The notes under the pieces: generated by a model
What the model saw: only the letters and a program-made list of their open reading frames with translations
What the model was told of the DNA's origin: nothing
Databases searched by the model: none
In this document: positions 1-10,118 of the stretch, piece by piece
How positions within the stretch are numbered: the first letter of the stretch is position 1
How the letters are laid out: every line of letters starts with the position of its first letter
Origin: Chromera velia
Lineage: Eukaryota; Sar; Chromeraceae
Length of the DNA: 55,000 nucleotides
Assembly: GCA_018398765.1 (NCBI GenBank)
Contig: JAHBMJ010005773.1
Location: 1 to 55,000 of the forward strand
Direction of reading: 5' to 3'
Made by a program: the position numbers and the translations under genes

Positions 1-48
1 GAGAGAGAGGGGGAGAGGGGGGGAGAGAGAGAGAGAGGGAGAGAGAGA

Positions 49-82
<34 letters not shown>

Positions 83-105
83 AAGCGTGAGAGCAAGCGA
101 GAGAG
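1..105. repeat. GA-rich microsatellite
   Basis: Nearly uninterrupted (GA)n with G-runs. It is low-complexity and non-coding. Confidence 0.95.
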
Positions 106-264
106 ACAGGTGGGGCCTTGGTCATGCAGGCGGGCAGGCAGCCACGCAGAAAGGCGGACACGCAGGCAAGTACAGGTTGGCAGGCGGGCGGGTGAGCCGG
201 CACACAGGTTGATAACCATTTCGAATTTAGCATTTAAGGGTCCTCTCACCTTTCCCATCTTCTT

Positions 265-372
265 CTCTATGTGTACGACTTCGGATCCCGTGACTTCCTC
301 CACCATGCTGACAACTATGCCCTCAAGATCGCTGTGGACTTCGCATATCACCCGCAACTGCTTCTGAATGGG
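265..372 (+). CDS. possible single exon of an unrecognised gene
   Basis: An open stretch reads LYVYDFGSRDFLHHADNY and continues to QLLLNG, then meets a good donor (GGG|GTAAGA at 373). The peptide has normal amino-acid composition, and a pyrimidine-rich tract (CACCTTTCCCATCTTCTTCTC) precedes it, as before an acceptor. I cannot find the neighbouring exons and do not recognise the family. The exon reading is inference from composition and the donor. Confidence 0.3.
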
Positions 373-1320
373 GTAAGACAAAAGGTCAAAAACCCGCTCG
401 CCCTTGCTGTTGGTGTTTCCTGGTGTTGGGAGGTCTCTTCGTTTCGCCTCGTCCTCTATTGAACGAGAATTCCTCAATTTGTCCACAAGGCCTTTCTTTG
501 AATCCAAGGGCGTTTCAGACGGGTAGTCGAGGCTGCTCTTCAAAGTGATTTGGGAGAGATCGACGGACAGTCCCCCGTTGGTACTTCCATCTTCGTTTCC
601 TTCGGGGAGAGCAGACAGAACTGATATACTCCTGGCATGACGCCGGGTCGGGACGCGGAGAATTCGAAGAGACGTGAAGCCTGTCGGAGCAGTCACGTAA
701 ATGGGCCTGGGAAAGGCTGCCTGGAAAAGCGAAAATGCACAAAAAGTACGAAGCATTCTGGTCCGCAACATGTAGGGTCTGCGTGGATTCGTGTTGCTTT
801 GGCCGGATCCGTGCACCCGGTGAACGTCGACACAGATGCGCGGTCCTTCTCTGACTTCGTTCGAATTCGGTGCCTTCGGTGGGTGATGCCCACTGCTATG
901 TCATCAGAAATGGCCTGGAACTGTTGTGGAATCGTCACTCTTTGACGCTGAGCCTCAATGTCAGAGCCTCAAGTTAGGCCGGCTTTTGAATCACTAGCTA
1001 GCTATATATAGCTAGTTTCCCAAGCAGTGCTATGCAGTGCTTGAATGCATGGCCGCGCGCGCCAGGCATGCGCGTGGTCGGACCCGCCCGGAACGCAAAT
1101 TTAAGAGACCGCGGCCCCTCAGAGATGGCATTACGAAACCGACCATACAGACTGAATCTGACATCCACCCAGACTGCAACCTGACAGATTCCGCCATGTG
1201 TGTCAATCACGAAACACCACCACCAGAAAAGTGCAGAGCAAGAAAAAAGCTGTGGACTTTGCCATTCTACAGTTTTGCATCCGCCCCGCAGAAAGGTGTT
1301 TCCAGACAGGTGCTCAGTTT
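373..1320. other. intergenic / upstream region of the mtnA-like gene
   Basis: Short open frames here overlap on both strands and show no recognisable domain. A palindromic CTAGCTAGCTATATATAGCTAG stretch lies near 995-1016 and could hold a TATA-like sequence, but it is more than 300 bp from the coding start. No gene is supported. Confidence 0.5.
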
Positions 1321-1419
1321 ATGGTTGACCTGTTGAAGTTTTGGTTAAGCCGTCTCCTTGTAAGTTTTCTTTTTCTCGCAAGAACTCCGACCTCTCTGGC
1401 CTTTTCTTTCTCTTCCACT

Positions 1420-2676
1420 ATGTCCAATGGAGGCATTTCGAATTCGTTTGGCTCTGTGGTCACTCTGAAATACACCAACGGGGGAAGTTTGGACGTCCTC
1501 GACCAGTCAGTGCTCCCCCATGAGATCGCCTACTTGACCTGCACGGAGTACATGGAAGTCCACGATGCCATCAAGAGCATGAAAGTCAGGGGGGCACCTG
1601 CAATTGGTGCTGCAGCTGCCTATGGGATGGCTCTGGCTGCGGTTGAGCTTGAGAAGGGGGGCAGTAAGGGGGGGAAGGATTTTGTCTCCTCAATGGAGAA
1701 AGTGAGAGAGAAAATGGACCAGGCCCGCCCCACCGCCGTCAACCTGATGTATGCGACCGCCCGCATTCTTGACGTGCTCCATTTTGTTTTAGACAGACAA
1801 GCGGAAGCCTCCGCAAGTCTTCTCAGGGAGTGCGTTGAAGACGAAGCGCACAGGCTCTTCAACGAGGACATCGAAAACAACCGCCGTCTCGGTTCGAACG
1901 GTGTGGATCTCATCCACTCACACGCGATCCCCGCGCGTGCAGAACGCGAAAAGGGATCCAGTGAGACACACGCCAACGGAAATGGCGTTGCAGAGGGAGA
2001 GTTCCGATTCATCCATCACTGCAACACGGGGCATTTGGCAACAGCAGGGCACGGCACAGCCCTCGGGGTGATTTTCTCCATGCAGGAGACGGGGAAGAAA
2101 ATTTTCGTGAACGTCGATGAGACGCGTCCCCGTCTCCAGGGCGCAAAGCTGACTTGTTGGGAGTTGAAACAGACAGGCATCCCCCACAGCCTGAACGTCG
2201 ATGGCGCGAGCGGTCTGCTCATGTATCGCGGTCAGGTTGACGCCGTCGTATTCGGGGCAGACCGCGTGGCTGCCAACGGGGATGTGGCCAACAAGATTGG
2301 CACTTTCAACCTCGCCATGGCCGCCAAGGCCCACGGTGTCCCTGTGTACGCCTGCGTTCCAACGTCGACTGTTGACGTCAGTTTGACGAGTGGGCGTGAC
2401 ATCCCGATTGAAGAGCGGGATGCGAGTGAGGTAACGGAAGTGGGGGCGTCTGGGTGCATTCCCCCTGTGGGCACCCCTGTTTTCAACCCCGCTTTCGACA
2501 TCACCCCTGCTGAGTACATTGATGCGATCATTACCGAGGAGGGCGCCCTGCGTCCCCCCTTCCTAGGGGCCCTGAAGGAGGCAAAGGAGAAGGCAGTGCA
2601 GAGGGAGGCAGAGAGGAGAAAAGAAGCGCTCTCCCAGCTGGAGGCCAAATTGAAGAGTCGTAAGACCGCCGCCTGA
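1420..2676 (+). CDS. mtnA: methylthioribose-1-phosphate isomerase (MtnA/MRI1)
   Basis: Isomerises 5-methylthioribose-1-phosphate to methylthioribulose-1-phosphate in the methionine salvage pathway. The reading frame is intronless and 418 aa from the ATG at 1420. Family motifs appear in order: RGAPAIGAAAAYG near residue 58, HHCNTGHLAT with the expected catalytic Cys at 201, VDETRPRLQGAKLT near 232, and FGADRVAANGD with the expected catalytic Asp at 281, followed by NKIGT and VPTSTVD. The length is a little above the usual 340-390 because of a Lys/Glu-rich C-terminal helix and a short insertion near residues 155-195. It ends in TGA. An in-frame ATG at 1321 would add 33 hydrophobic then Ser/Phe-rich residues that resemble a targeting peptide. 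The first residues of the catalytic domain follow 1420 directly, so I chose that start, but 1321 is plausible. There are no internal stops, so this gene serves as an intact control for the decayed loci nearby. Confidence 0.95.
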   Translation: MSNGGISNSFGSVVTLKYTNGGSLDVLDQSVLPHEIAYLTCTEYMEVHDAIKSMKVRGAPAIGAAAAYGMALAAVELEKGGSKGGKDFVSSMEKVREKMDQARPTAVNLMYATARILDVLHFVLDRQAEASASLLRECVEDEAHRLFNEDIENNRRLGSNGVDLIHSHAIPARAEREKGSSETHANGNGVAEGEFRFIHHCNTGHLATAGHGTALGVIFSMQETGKKIFVNVDETRPRLQGAKLTCWELKQTGIPHSLNVDGASGLLMYRGQVDAVVFGADRVAANGDVANKIGTFNLAMAAKAHGVPVYACVPTSTVDVSLTSGRDIPIEERDASEVTEVGASGCIPPVGTPVFNPAFDITPAEYIDAIITEEGALRPPFLGALKEAKEKAVQREAERRKEALSQLEAKLKSRKTAA

Positions 2677-3417
2677 TAGTCCGGCATCACCTGTTTGTTT
2701 TGTTTGCATGAGTGGTTTGGCTGTAGTGGACAAGCGGGGTGGAGTTTCTGGGGAGTTGATTGAAAGACCATCTAGAAGACCATGCAGAGAGCTGGCAACA
2801 CCGATCGATGAGGGCCGTTACGTCTGTGGAAGCGCATTTCTGTTTTTTGTTTTTTCGTTCGCCGGGAAGATTTGTAAAGGGGTGCAAAAGGTGCAAAGCG
2901 GGGGGAATTTTGAAGCTGGGCGGTAGTCAGGGCGATTCAATTGTGATACCAAGTGCAGAAAATAGACAGAGAAGTCACGGCACTGCTTCAATTCTCGCTT
3001 CAATTTTGTGTGTTTTGTCTAATAGCTTTCTTGAATAAGTTGGATCGACCGTACGTATAACCACAGAAAAACAAATTTCTCTATCCGCTCTGGTCGTATT
3101 CAGTGTAATTAAGTGTAATTCAACGCTTCCACCTTTTTTCATTCGATCAAAACAGTACTCATCACCATTATCATCATTATATGTCATAGCTGTTTGTTTA
3201 TTTCTGAACTCTCACGGTTAGACATGAGTCAGTTACGGATAGGATTAGTCTAGATTAGTCTAAATCAGTCAGTCCTCCCTATAGGAGAAAATCGTTGCAT
3301 TGTGAGGTTGTAGGCATTGTCAGGGTTACATAAAGTGCGCACATGCTGAGCGTAAAACGCATGTATGTACATGCATGCATTATATTAAATGGTTAGCATG
3401 CAAGTCAATTGAGAAGT
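2677..3417. other. intergenic, nothing recognised
   Basis: Mixed-composition sequence downstream of mtnA. It becomes AT-rich after about 3050, with short direct repeats (GATTAGTCTA, AGTGTAATTAAGTGTAATT). No gene or RNA was recognised. Confidence 0.5.
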
Positions 3418-3760
3418 ACACCCTAAAGAATTGGGAGTTGAATTGGGTGTCGAATTGGTAGTACTACCAATTTTTTACCACCAGTAACTCCCAATTTTGA
3501 AAAATTGGTACCTAGTCTAGTGAAAGAAGTATATGGAGTTTGAAACTAAAATTTTGCAAACGGGCTAGACAGGGGCTCACTAGTCTCTAGCCGCAGTCAT
3601 TAGACTCTAATTCATTACTAGGAACAAATTCTATAAACACTTAGAGTCACCTAAAAATTGGGAGTTACCAATTTTTTTTTAGGACTAACTACCAATTTTT
3701 AAGAAAATCAACACCCAATTTTTTTGGGGGGACTACCAATTTTATAACTTCCCCTAGAAA
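3418..3760 (+). repeat. repeat element, copy 1 (inverted relative to copy 2)
   Basis: This stretch of about 260-330 bp recurs in reverse complement at 5236-5570, with roughly 95% identity by eye over the best 260 bp. It is built from variants of AATTGGGAGT and AATTGGTAGT. It contains a perfect 20-bp palindrome at 3453-3472 (AATTGGTAGTACTACCAATT). Its two ends are loosely inverted relative to each other, so it may be a stand-alone MITE. Alternatively it may be one long terminal inverted repeat of an element spanning 3.4-5.6 kb. Confidence 0.8.
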
Positions 3761-4516
3761 GTAAAATATATGTGGAAAGAAAGAACGCTTTAATAGAACA
3801 GTGTTGCGGCTGCACAAAACTTCATAAATCCATAAGTTTTGTATAGTTTCATAGTGTTATTCATGCTCGAAGTCCCTCCCGGCGTGACACATCGGCAAAA
3901 TATGTTTGCATGGCTTTCTTTCTCTTGCACAACCACGCAAAAACCAGATCTTCCAGAATAAAACGATCATATAAATAACGTTCCTAGGCGACGGACAGTG
4001 GTAAAAAAAGAAAAAGAGTAGACATGTCAAGATTTTTTTTTTTTTTTTTTTTTTTTAGTCTAGTAGTCAAAGGTCCAAACAAACTTAGCAAAGGTAGGTT
4101 TTGTAGTTAGATGTGTTTTTGTTATATGTTTGGCACTTCCAATAAAATAATAGAAAAAAAAATAAAAAAGATGAGGCTTCTCCAGATTTTTTTTTTCTTT
4201 TTTTTTATCACTGTGCGTCGCCTAGTAACGTCCCCTCTGTAGGACAAAACGTTTGCAAACTTTCTTATGATACGATTCAAAGCTGTAGCATTTCGTTGTG
4301 TTCAACTCCCCAAACCGGCGGATCCACACTGGAAAGTGTAAGTAGAAGTGAGTCTTCAGGACCGCCCACCCATAAGACTTACAAAAAAGGTCTTACCAAG
4401 TCTTTATCACCATCTTCAGCTCTGCAAGTTTCTCATCCGTGATTAAACCTGTCAACGTAGAAAGGATCCACGAATACAAGTAAAAAGAACAAGCAGGAGG
4501 GTTTTCTGCAACAAAA
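3761..4516. other. AT-rich intergenic sequence
   Basis: AT-rich with a long T-run near 4029-4056 and further A- and T-runs near 4155-4207. No coding potential seen. Confidence 0.5.
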
Positions 4517-5101
4517 ATGTTGTCTGTCGCCACTGCGGTAGCCTTAATTCAGTCGGCAGCTGCTAGTCTCTATAAGCCTCAAGGTGGGAGAGAGAACGAA
4601 ACGGATCAAGGGAAAGAACAAAAGAAAAAGACGAAATCAAAAAGTAAAAGATCTCGTCAGTGCCCCCCTCCTCCGTAGCGCTCTGCAACCATGGTCGTAC
4701 AAAGCCGACAGAGGGAGAGGTCAAAGGAAATGGACAAGGATGGATTTGTCATCCCCACCGATTTTCGGGAGAGATTCGCTGTGGGGAGAGAGCTGAACAT
4801 CGCTTATGCAATGTTTTCAGATGTCAAGTTCACCGTGAAGATTTTGGAGCTGAAAGAGCTCACAGATGATTACAGAAAAAAGGCAGACATCGGAATTTTT
4901 CCAGATGATTCCTTGGTCATTTTTCAGTACACCCATGTTGTCCCCCCCCAAAATTTGTCAGAGGAGAAGAAGAAGGAATATAATTTCTATTTGAGGCGTC
5001 TGAGAACCACTAAGTGGGAGATGTTCGGGAGAGAGGGGCATGATCTGAACAAAGATCAGGAGCCACTGTCTGGCATATGGAGGGATTATGAATTCTGGTA
5101 A
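4517..5101 (+). CDS. unrecognised small protein, possibly a first exon
   Basis: The clean open frame runs from the ATG at 4691 to 5101 (136 aa). It is charged, with DGFVIPTDFRERFAVGRE near residue 17 and a Lys-rich segment near residue 92. The same frame is open upstream from an ATG at 4517 (LSVATAVALIQSAAAS, then a Lys/Ser/Arg-rich run), broken only by a TAG at 4676-4678. The final codons overlap a strong donor (TTCTG|GTAAGC at 5099), so this may be an exon rather than a complete gene. It lies between the two inverted repeat copies and could be their cargo. Family not recognised. Confidence 0.4.
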
Positions 5102-5235
5102 GCTTACATGGTCAATTGGATCGATTTTCGCTCTGTTTTTTATACTGGTACGTGCAGCTTGTGTAGAGCTGTCCACTGTCCGTTTTACATTGCATTAGCG
5201 GTGCACTATGACACACAAAACAAAAGTTTCAAGTT

Positions 5236-5570
5236 GACTCCCAATTTTTTTTTTTTTGTACTACCAATTTTTTTTTCGGCGGTCCTAAAAAATTCCTATT
5301 TAAAAATTGGTAACTCCTAATTTCTAGGTGACTCTAAGTGTTCATAGAATTTGTTCCTAGTAATAAATTAGAGTCTAATGACTACGGCTAGAGACTAGTG
5401 AGCCCTTGTCTAGCCCGTTTGCAAAATTTTAGCTTCAAACTCCATGTACTTCTTTCACTAGACTAGGTACCAATTTTTTAAAATTGGGAGTTACTGGCGG
5501 TAAAAAATTGGTAGTACTACCAATTTGACACCCAATTCAACTCCCAATTCTTTATGGTGCAGTTTTGCAT
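5236..5570 (-). repeat. repeat element, copy 2 (inverted relative to copy 1)
   Basis: Reverse complement of 3418-3760, carrying the same 20-bp palindrome at 5506-5525. Differences from copy 1 are mostly single-base transitions plus length changes in A/T runs at the inner end. No convincing target duplication was found at either outer end. Confidence 0.8.
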
Positions 5571-5649
5571 GTGTATAAGACTAAAGAGAAGTACCAACAA
5601 TGCATGTCCGACTCTCAGACGGAGTCAGACCTTATAGCCCCGTACATTA

Positions 5650-5654
5650 GCAGC
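5650..5654. repeat. 5-bp target-site duplication, left (GCAGC)
   Basis: GCAGC precedes the left LTR and recurs exactly at 13891-13895 after the right LTR, which marks the integration of the copia element. Confidence 0.9.
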
Positions 5655-6108
5655 TGATGAGGTATCAAGGGTCAGAGAGAAGAGGCGCGGCGCGCGTAGC
5701 AGCATACCAGTCTAAATCGATCCGCGCACGCCGTCGAGCGCCGTCGAGCGAATTGTACATGTCAGCAATATATGCATGAAGCGTTGCATGCGGGAAATTA
5801 CAATATATACGTGAACATGCATACAGAGAATGCAGAACTGAAAGAGACTGAATGCGAATAGACAGAAAAGCAGAGAGCATGTCATGTATAGGACATACAG
5901 ACAAATACATTATATGAAATACGACAGATACAGACAGAACAGACATGCACGTGAGCGATTGACTAAGAATTACAAATACAGATAGAGAGAGTGTATCGAG
6001 GTCCGGACTAGAGAGATCTGTAAACTCGAGACCATTTCCGGAAGACCAGACTTACAAGTATATGTACAAGCGTGGATCTCTGAGCTTAGGTAAGCTAGAA
6101 ATTCATCA
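5655..6108 (+). repeat. left LTR of the copia element
   Basis: 454 bp, TGATGAGGTATC to AATTCATCA. Matches 13425-13890 almost throughout. Differences from the right LTR are mostly transitions (for example GCGCGTAGC versus GCACGCAGC). A donor-like TTAG|GTAAGC lies near the 3' end. Confidence 0.95.
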
Positions 6109-6110
6109 GA

Positions 6111-6122
6111 TGGTAACAAGGA
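6111..6122 (+). promoter_or_regulatory. putative primer-binding site
   Basis: TGGTAACAAGGA begins two bases after the left LTR. TGG is the complement of a tRNA CCA end, and the position is right for minus-strand priming. The tRNA itself is not identified. Confidence 0.55.
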
Positions 6123-6256
6123 AGTGGGGTCTTTGTTCCATTCGTTGTCTTCTTCTTTGAAAACGAACTATATCTGTGTTGAGGTGTGTGGTACGTATGC
6201 AAGCTTGAACGTTTCCGTTCTTCGATTTCTCACTGACAGACTATCTAAACTCAACA

Positions 6257-7583
6257 ATGGTTCTCTTCTCTCCTCAGCAGGTAGACGTCAATACAGACTT
6301 CGGGGATCAGGTCGTAGCAATGTTCCCCGGCCTCAAAATCTACCTTACCAAGAAGGTGGAACTACAGGCTATCGACCCCGAGTCCCAGATCAACGATCCA
6401 ACTGACCAGTAGGTCGCAAACCTCTCCTTTTGAGCACCCTGACCGGATAGTAAAGAGCTCCATCTTCAAGTCCCTCTACGAGGATAAGAAAAAAACCCTT
6501 GAGCACGTCTACAACGAGACACTTCAAGGCAGAAAGGTGGATAAAAAGGATCCACTGACCTTGAAGTCGCTGATGCTGTTCCTGAAGATGGCGGTGGACA
6601 TCCTGGGTCTGGACACTAACCTTCTGAACAAGAGCAGCAGCGGCTGCCGACTTTTCCAGAAGTTGATTTATAACTACATCTTGACCACCATCGCCCAGAA
6701 CATACTCTCTGCCATGGACACGGCCTTTGATGGAATCAAAAGCAGCAAGAAATTTAAGCAGGACCCCTTCTGTCTCCTTGCCTACTTAGAGACTCACGGC
6801 ACGAAGGACCCGTAGAAGATCTTCAGATCCAAGAAGAGCGCTTTGTACACCTACATCAACCGTATGAGGCCTCGTGATGTGCCTTTTGCCAACTGGATCC
6901 AGGACGTGGAGAAGTTGATGATCGAATTGGGTCAGGTGCCTTTGCCTGAAAGAAAGCTTGACGGCACCTTTGAGACCGACGCGTCCTGCCCATCAGGGGA
7001 GAAGGGCAAAGTTGTCTACTATGATATCACCGCCAGCCCGCCCATCATCACCAAAATTTACATGACTCTAAAGGACAACTGCGGGTCAGAGATGCTTGCA
7101 GTCGAGTTGGACAGAAACATCGCAGACAGGACACTGTTCTGGCAGGCTCTTCGCACGATATTCGCGAAGTACTTCACATCCACATTCCTGGATCAGGGGA
7201 GAAGGGGGAACAAGGAAGGGTATGTCATGGTTTCCCAAGAAGAGTGGAAACGAATATAATAGCAGCAGCAGAGGCAACAGCCTCAGTATCCCCAGCATCA
7301 ACAGATGCAGCAGCAGTAGAGTTGGAACAGGAGACGGGGAGGAAGAGGGCGTGGAGGATACAGAGGTGGCAGAGGAGGGTATGGACGGGGCGGCGGCAGG
7401 TACGGAGGAGGAGGGGACAGGGGCTTCGGCGGCAATGCCGGCCAGCACTCCTCTCCCTCTTCTAACCGTGGAGGAGGAAACGCAGGGAATCGCCAACAGG
7501 GGAGTCGCCAACCTGAGCAGCAGAGCAAGAACTTCTGGACCGAGAACAACGGTGAGCAAGCCAGCCTCTCTGTCTTTCCTCTT
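6257..7583 (+). pseudogene. gag: copia Gag, broken by stops
   Basis: Begins at ATG 6257 in one frame. The main Gag frame continues from about 6410 in another, so a shift lies near 6405. The helical core (for example LTLKSLMLFLKMAVDILGLD, then MRPRDVPFANWIQDVEKLM) is followed by a Gln-rich segment and an RGG/Gly-rich tail (GGRGRGGYRGGRGG) at about 7335-7500. No CCHC knuckle is present here, which is unusual because copia Gag normally ends in one. In-frame stops are TAG 6813, TAA 7257, TAG 7260 and TAG 7317. The last three sit inside or beside a Gln run, where CAA/CAG would be expected. The frame continues without shift into the downstream ORF. Confidence 0.75.
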
Positions 7584-10118
7584 ATGGTTTTTAACCTCTT
7601 TTTCTTCGCCTGCTCCTTTCTTCCAATTTTGTCTGCTCTGGTCATGTGCGTAGCTCTTCATACTTTGATAGACAGAGGCAGTTGCACGCAGATCAGTACT
7701 GACACAGAAATGGAAGAACCATCTGTAGAGAAAGTCATGTGGCTGTTTGAATTTGATCAGAAGAGTAATACAGAAAAGCATGAGAAGTTCAAGAAATATC
7801 GGAAGGATTTTCGCATCCCTGTCTCGAAGAGAAAGGTGAGTAGACTGTCAGAAGAGAAAAAGGTTCGGCCCTGTTTTTCTTCCCTAAGCAGTTTTGCCGT
7901 TCTTTTCACAGAGACCGAGGAGGACAGTGAGGAAGTGAGTGAAAGACACGAAGGTAGAGAGAGTCAGACAGAAGAAACAGATGAGAGAAGTAGAGATACA
8001 TCAGAGAGGAGAGACACACATACAGATAAGCAAAGGAAGCTGGTAGGAAGAGAAGAGAATGACAAGAAAGCTTTACCAAGCAACGCAGAGAAAGAGGAAA
8101 GGAAAAAGATGACAAGAAGGGGGAAGAGACAGCGAAGGAAGAACGAAGAGGAAGATGAGACCCAAAAGACACCGACAGGGGAGAAGAGGGGGGAAGACTT
8201 CTCGGCAGAGGACTACGCTTTCTGGGGAGTCACCAGTGAGAGCGTACAGACAGCCCTGCAGACGGTGGAGGAGAAAGGGACGGTTCCTCTGGATGAGTCC
8301 GAGCTGGTTGGAGTGGTCAAAGATTCAGGAAGCACTGGAGTGATCATGACGTCGATGGGTTGGTTGAGACTCGCCATGGCATTGTTCCCTTTGTTCACGC
8401 TAGGCAGGTGGTTGTGGAAGCATGACAAAGACAGAGGGCCAAGAATCGGGACAGCAAACGGAACGGTTGGAATTGTTGGGGTTTGGGGGGGAGGCCTTCA
8501 CCTCACCGATCGTATCTTGTTGTCTTCACGAATGGTGGTTCTAGATACGGACGCCATCGTTCCTCCCCTGGTCGGGATGAAATTTCTGAAGGCATGGGGG
8601 GCAAAAATGGATTACGAGACCCTACAGATGAGACTGTGCCTTCCAGATAGGCGCAAATGCACCATCAAATGGCAGGAGAAGGGCAGTGGACTCTTGACTC
8701 TTCCGGTTAGACCGGGAAGAGCGTCCCTTGCCGTCTCTGGCAAGCTTGGGCGGAGCAGCCTAGACATCCAAAGTTTGACTGACACAGCAACAGGGGAAGA
8801 GGTCGTCGTTTCACGTGAAGTGATTTTTAGAGAATGGAAGGAGCGGCGTCGGGAGACCGGTGCGTGTGGGAAGAAACTTTGGGCAGGTTGCGTTCAAAAG
8901 GAAACACAGGCACATCAGTCTGTAGAGAGTCTGGGAGAAGGAATTATGAAAGATGAGGCGTTTGTGGGCTCTCAAAGAAGGGGGACTAAGAGAGTGACTT
9001 TTCGAGAGACAGTCTCTGGTCGGTTTCTAGATAAAGAGACCGGGAGGCTGAAAGGGCGGCCCTTCGAAACAAAGTTGAAGGAGCATGCTGCCAGGACAAA
9101 GGAATGGAAAAAGAGCCGCGTGAAACATCCTTCCGCTCTTGACTTCTCGACGAGTGGCCACAGTCTAGATAAAGGGGGTGTTAGGAGATCGCCGCGTCTG
9201 GCAGAGAAGGAACGAGCGTCGCAGGAGCCTCTACCCAGGCCCTGTAGTCACAGTAGCAATAGCAGTAGCCGCCAGGTCGACCATTGTGACCCTTCTTTTG
9301 CCGATGATCCCTCTTTGACACCTGTAGACAGGATTGAGGACAAAAGAGGAGGAGAGAGTTTAACGGAGCCTAGGGAATCACTTCAGCAAGTTCAGAAAGA
9401 CAGCCTTCAGTCAGATTCAAATGAGATAGAAAAGGTAGAAAGGCAGTCAGAGAATGAACAAATGGAAGGAAAGAAACGAGAAAGATGGAACGAAAAAGAA
9501 GAAAAAAGGAGGAAAAAGAAGGGAAAGAAAGCGAAGGCTTTGGCTGCCAGGTCCAGGGTGGAGAACGGCAGGGTCTGCAGGGACTACGGATGTAATCCAG
9601 GAGAGGGAGGGGGAACGAGATCCGGGACAGACAGCAGGGATGACGCACCTATATCTGAAACAGGAGGGCCCGGGTGCTCACATAAAAGAGAAAGGATGTG
9701 GGTAGAAGGAAAGGAGTTGGAGGAGCTTGTCCAGAGAGCACACAGGGAGATGGGGCATCTAGGAGGCGCAGCTCTCAGTCGATCGCTTTTAAACTACATC
9801 AAGGGAAGTCGGTTGAAGGAGGTATGTAGAAAGACGATAGAGGGTTGCAAGGAATATGCTCAGGTAAAAGGAGCTCCACACAGGTGGAGAGGATGGACAG
9901 CAAGATTGAGGAGAGAGAGGCCACTCAAAAGGATTGCAGTTGACCTTCACTTCATTGAAGGGACCCCGATAGTTACCATCATCGATGAATGCACTCGGTG
10001 GTTCAAACTTGGTGGCGGTACCAGTAGAGGGAGAAGACGCAGCAACGGTATGGAAGGCAGTGCGGGATCATTGGATTACGCCTTTTGGCTACCCAGTTGG
10101 TCTAAGGTCATGCTTTAG
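7584..10118 (+). pseudogene. pol: copia Pol part 1: protease and N-terminal integrase
   Basis: Continuous with the Gag frame. A charged Glu/Lys/Arg-rich linker precedes a retropepsin: active site DSGSTG at 8322, flap-like TANGTVGIVGVWGG, and VGMKFLKAWGAKMDYE near 8575. About 400 residues of basic linker follow, then the integrase zinc region (HREMGH at 9741, CRKTIEGCKEY near 9824) and the first catalytic Asp in AVDLHF, then IIDECTRWF. The last expected zinc ligand is Tyr (TAT) where Cys (TGT) would complete CX2C, a G-to-A change. The integrase frame is lost near 10003, and the residues from there to 10118 are out of frame. Confidence 0.85.

Noticed and set aside
7834-7910. Intron in the copia linker (GTGAGT ... 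TTTTCACAG)
   Set aside because: Splicing would break the frame within a few codons, whereas the unspliced frame stays open.
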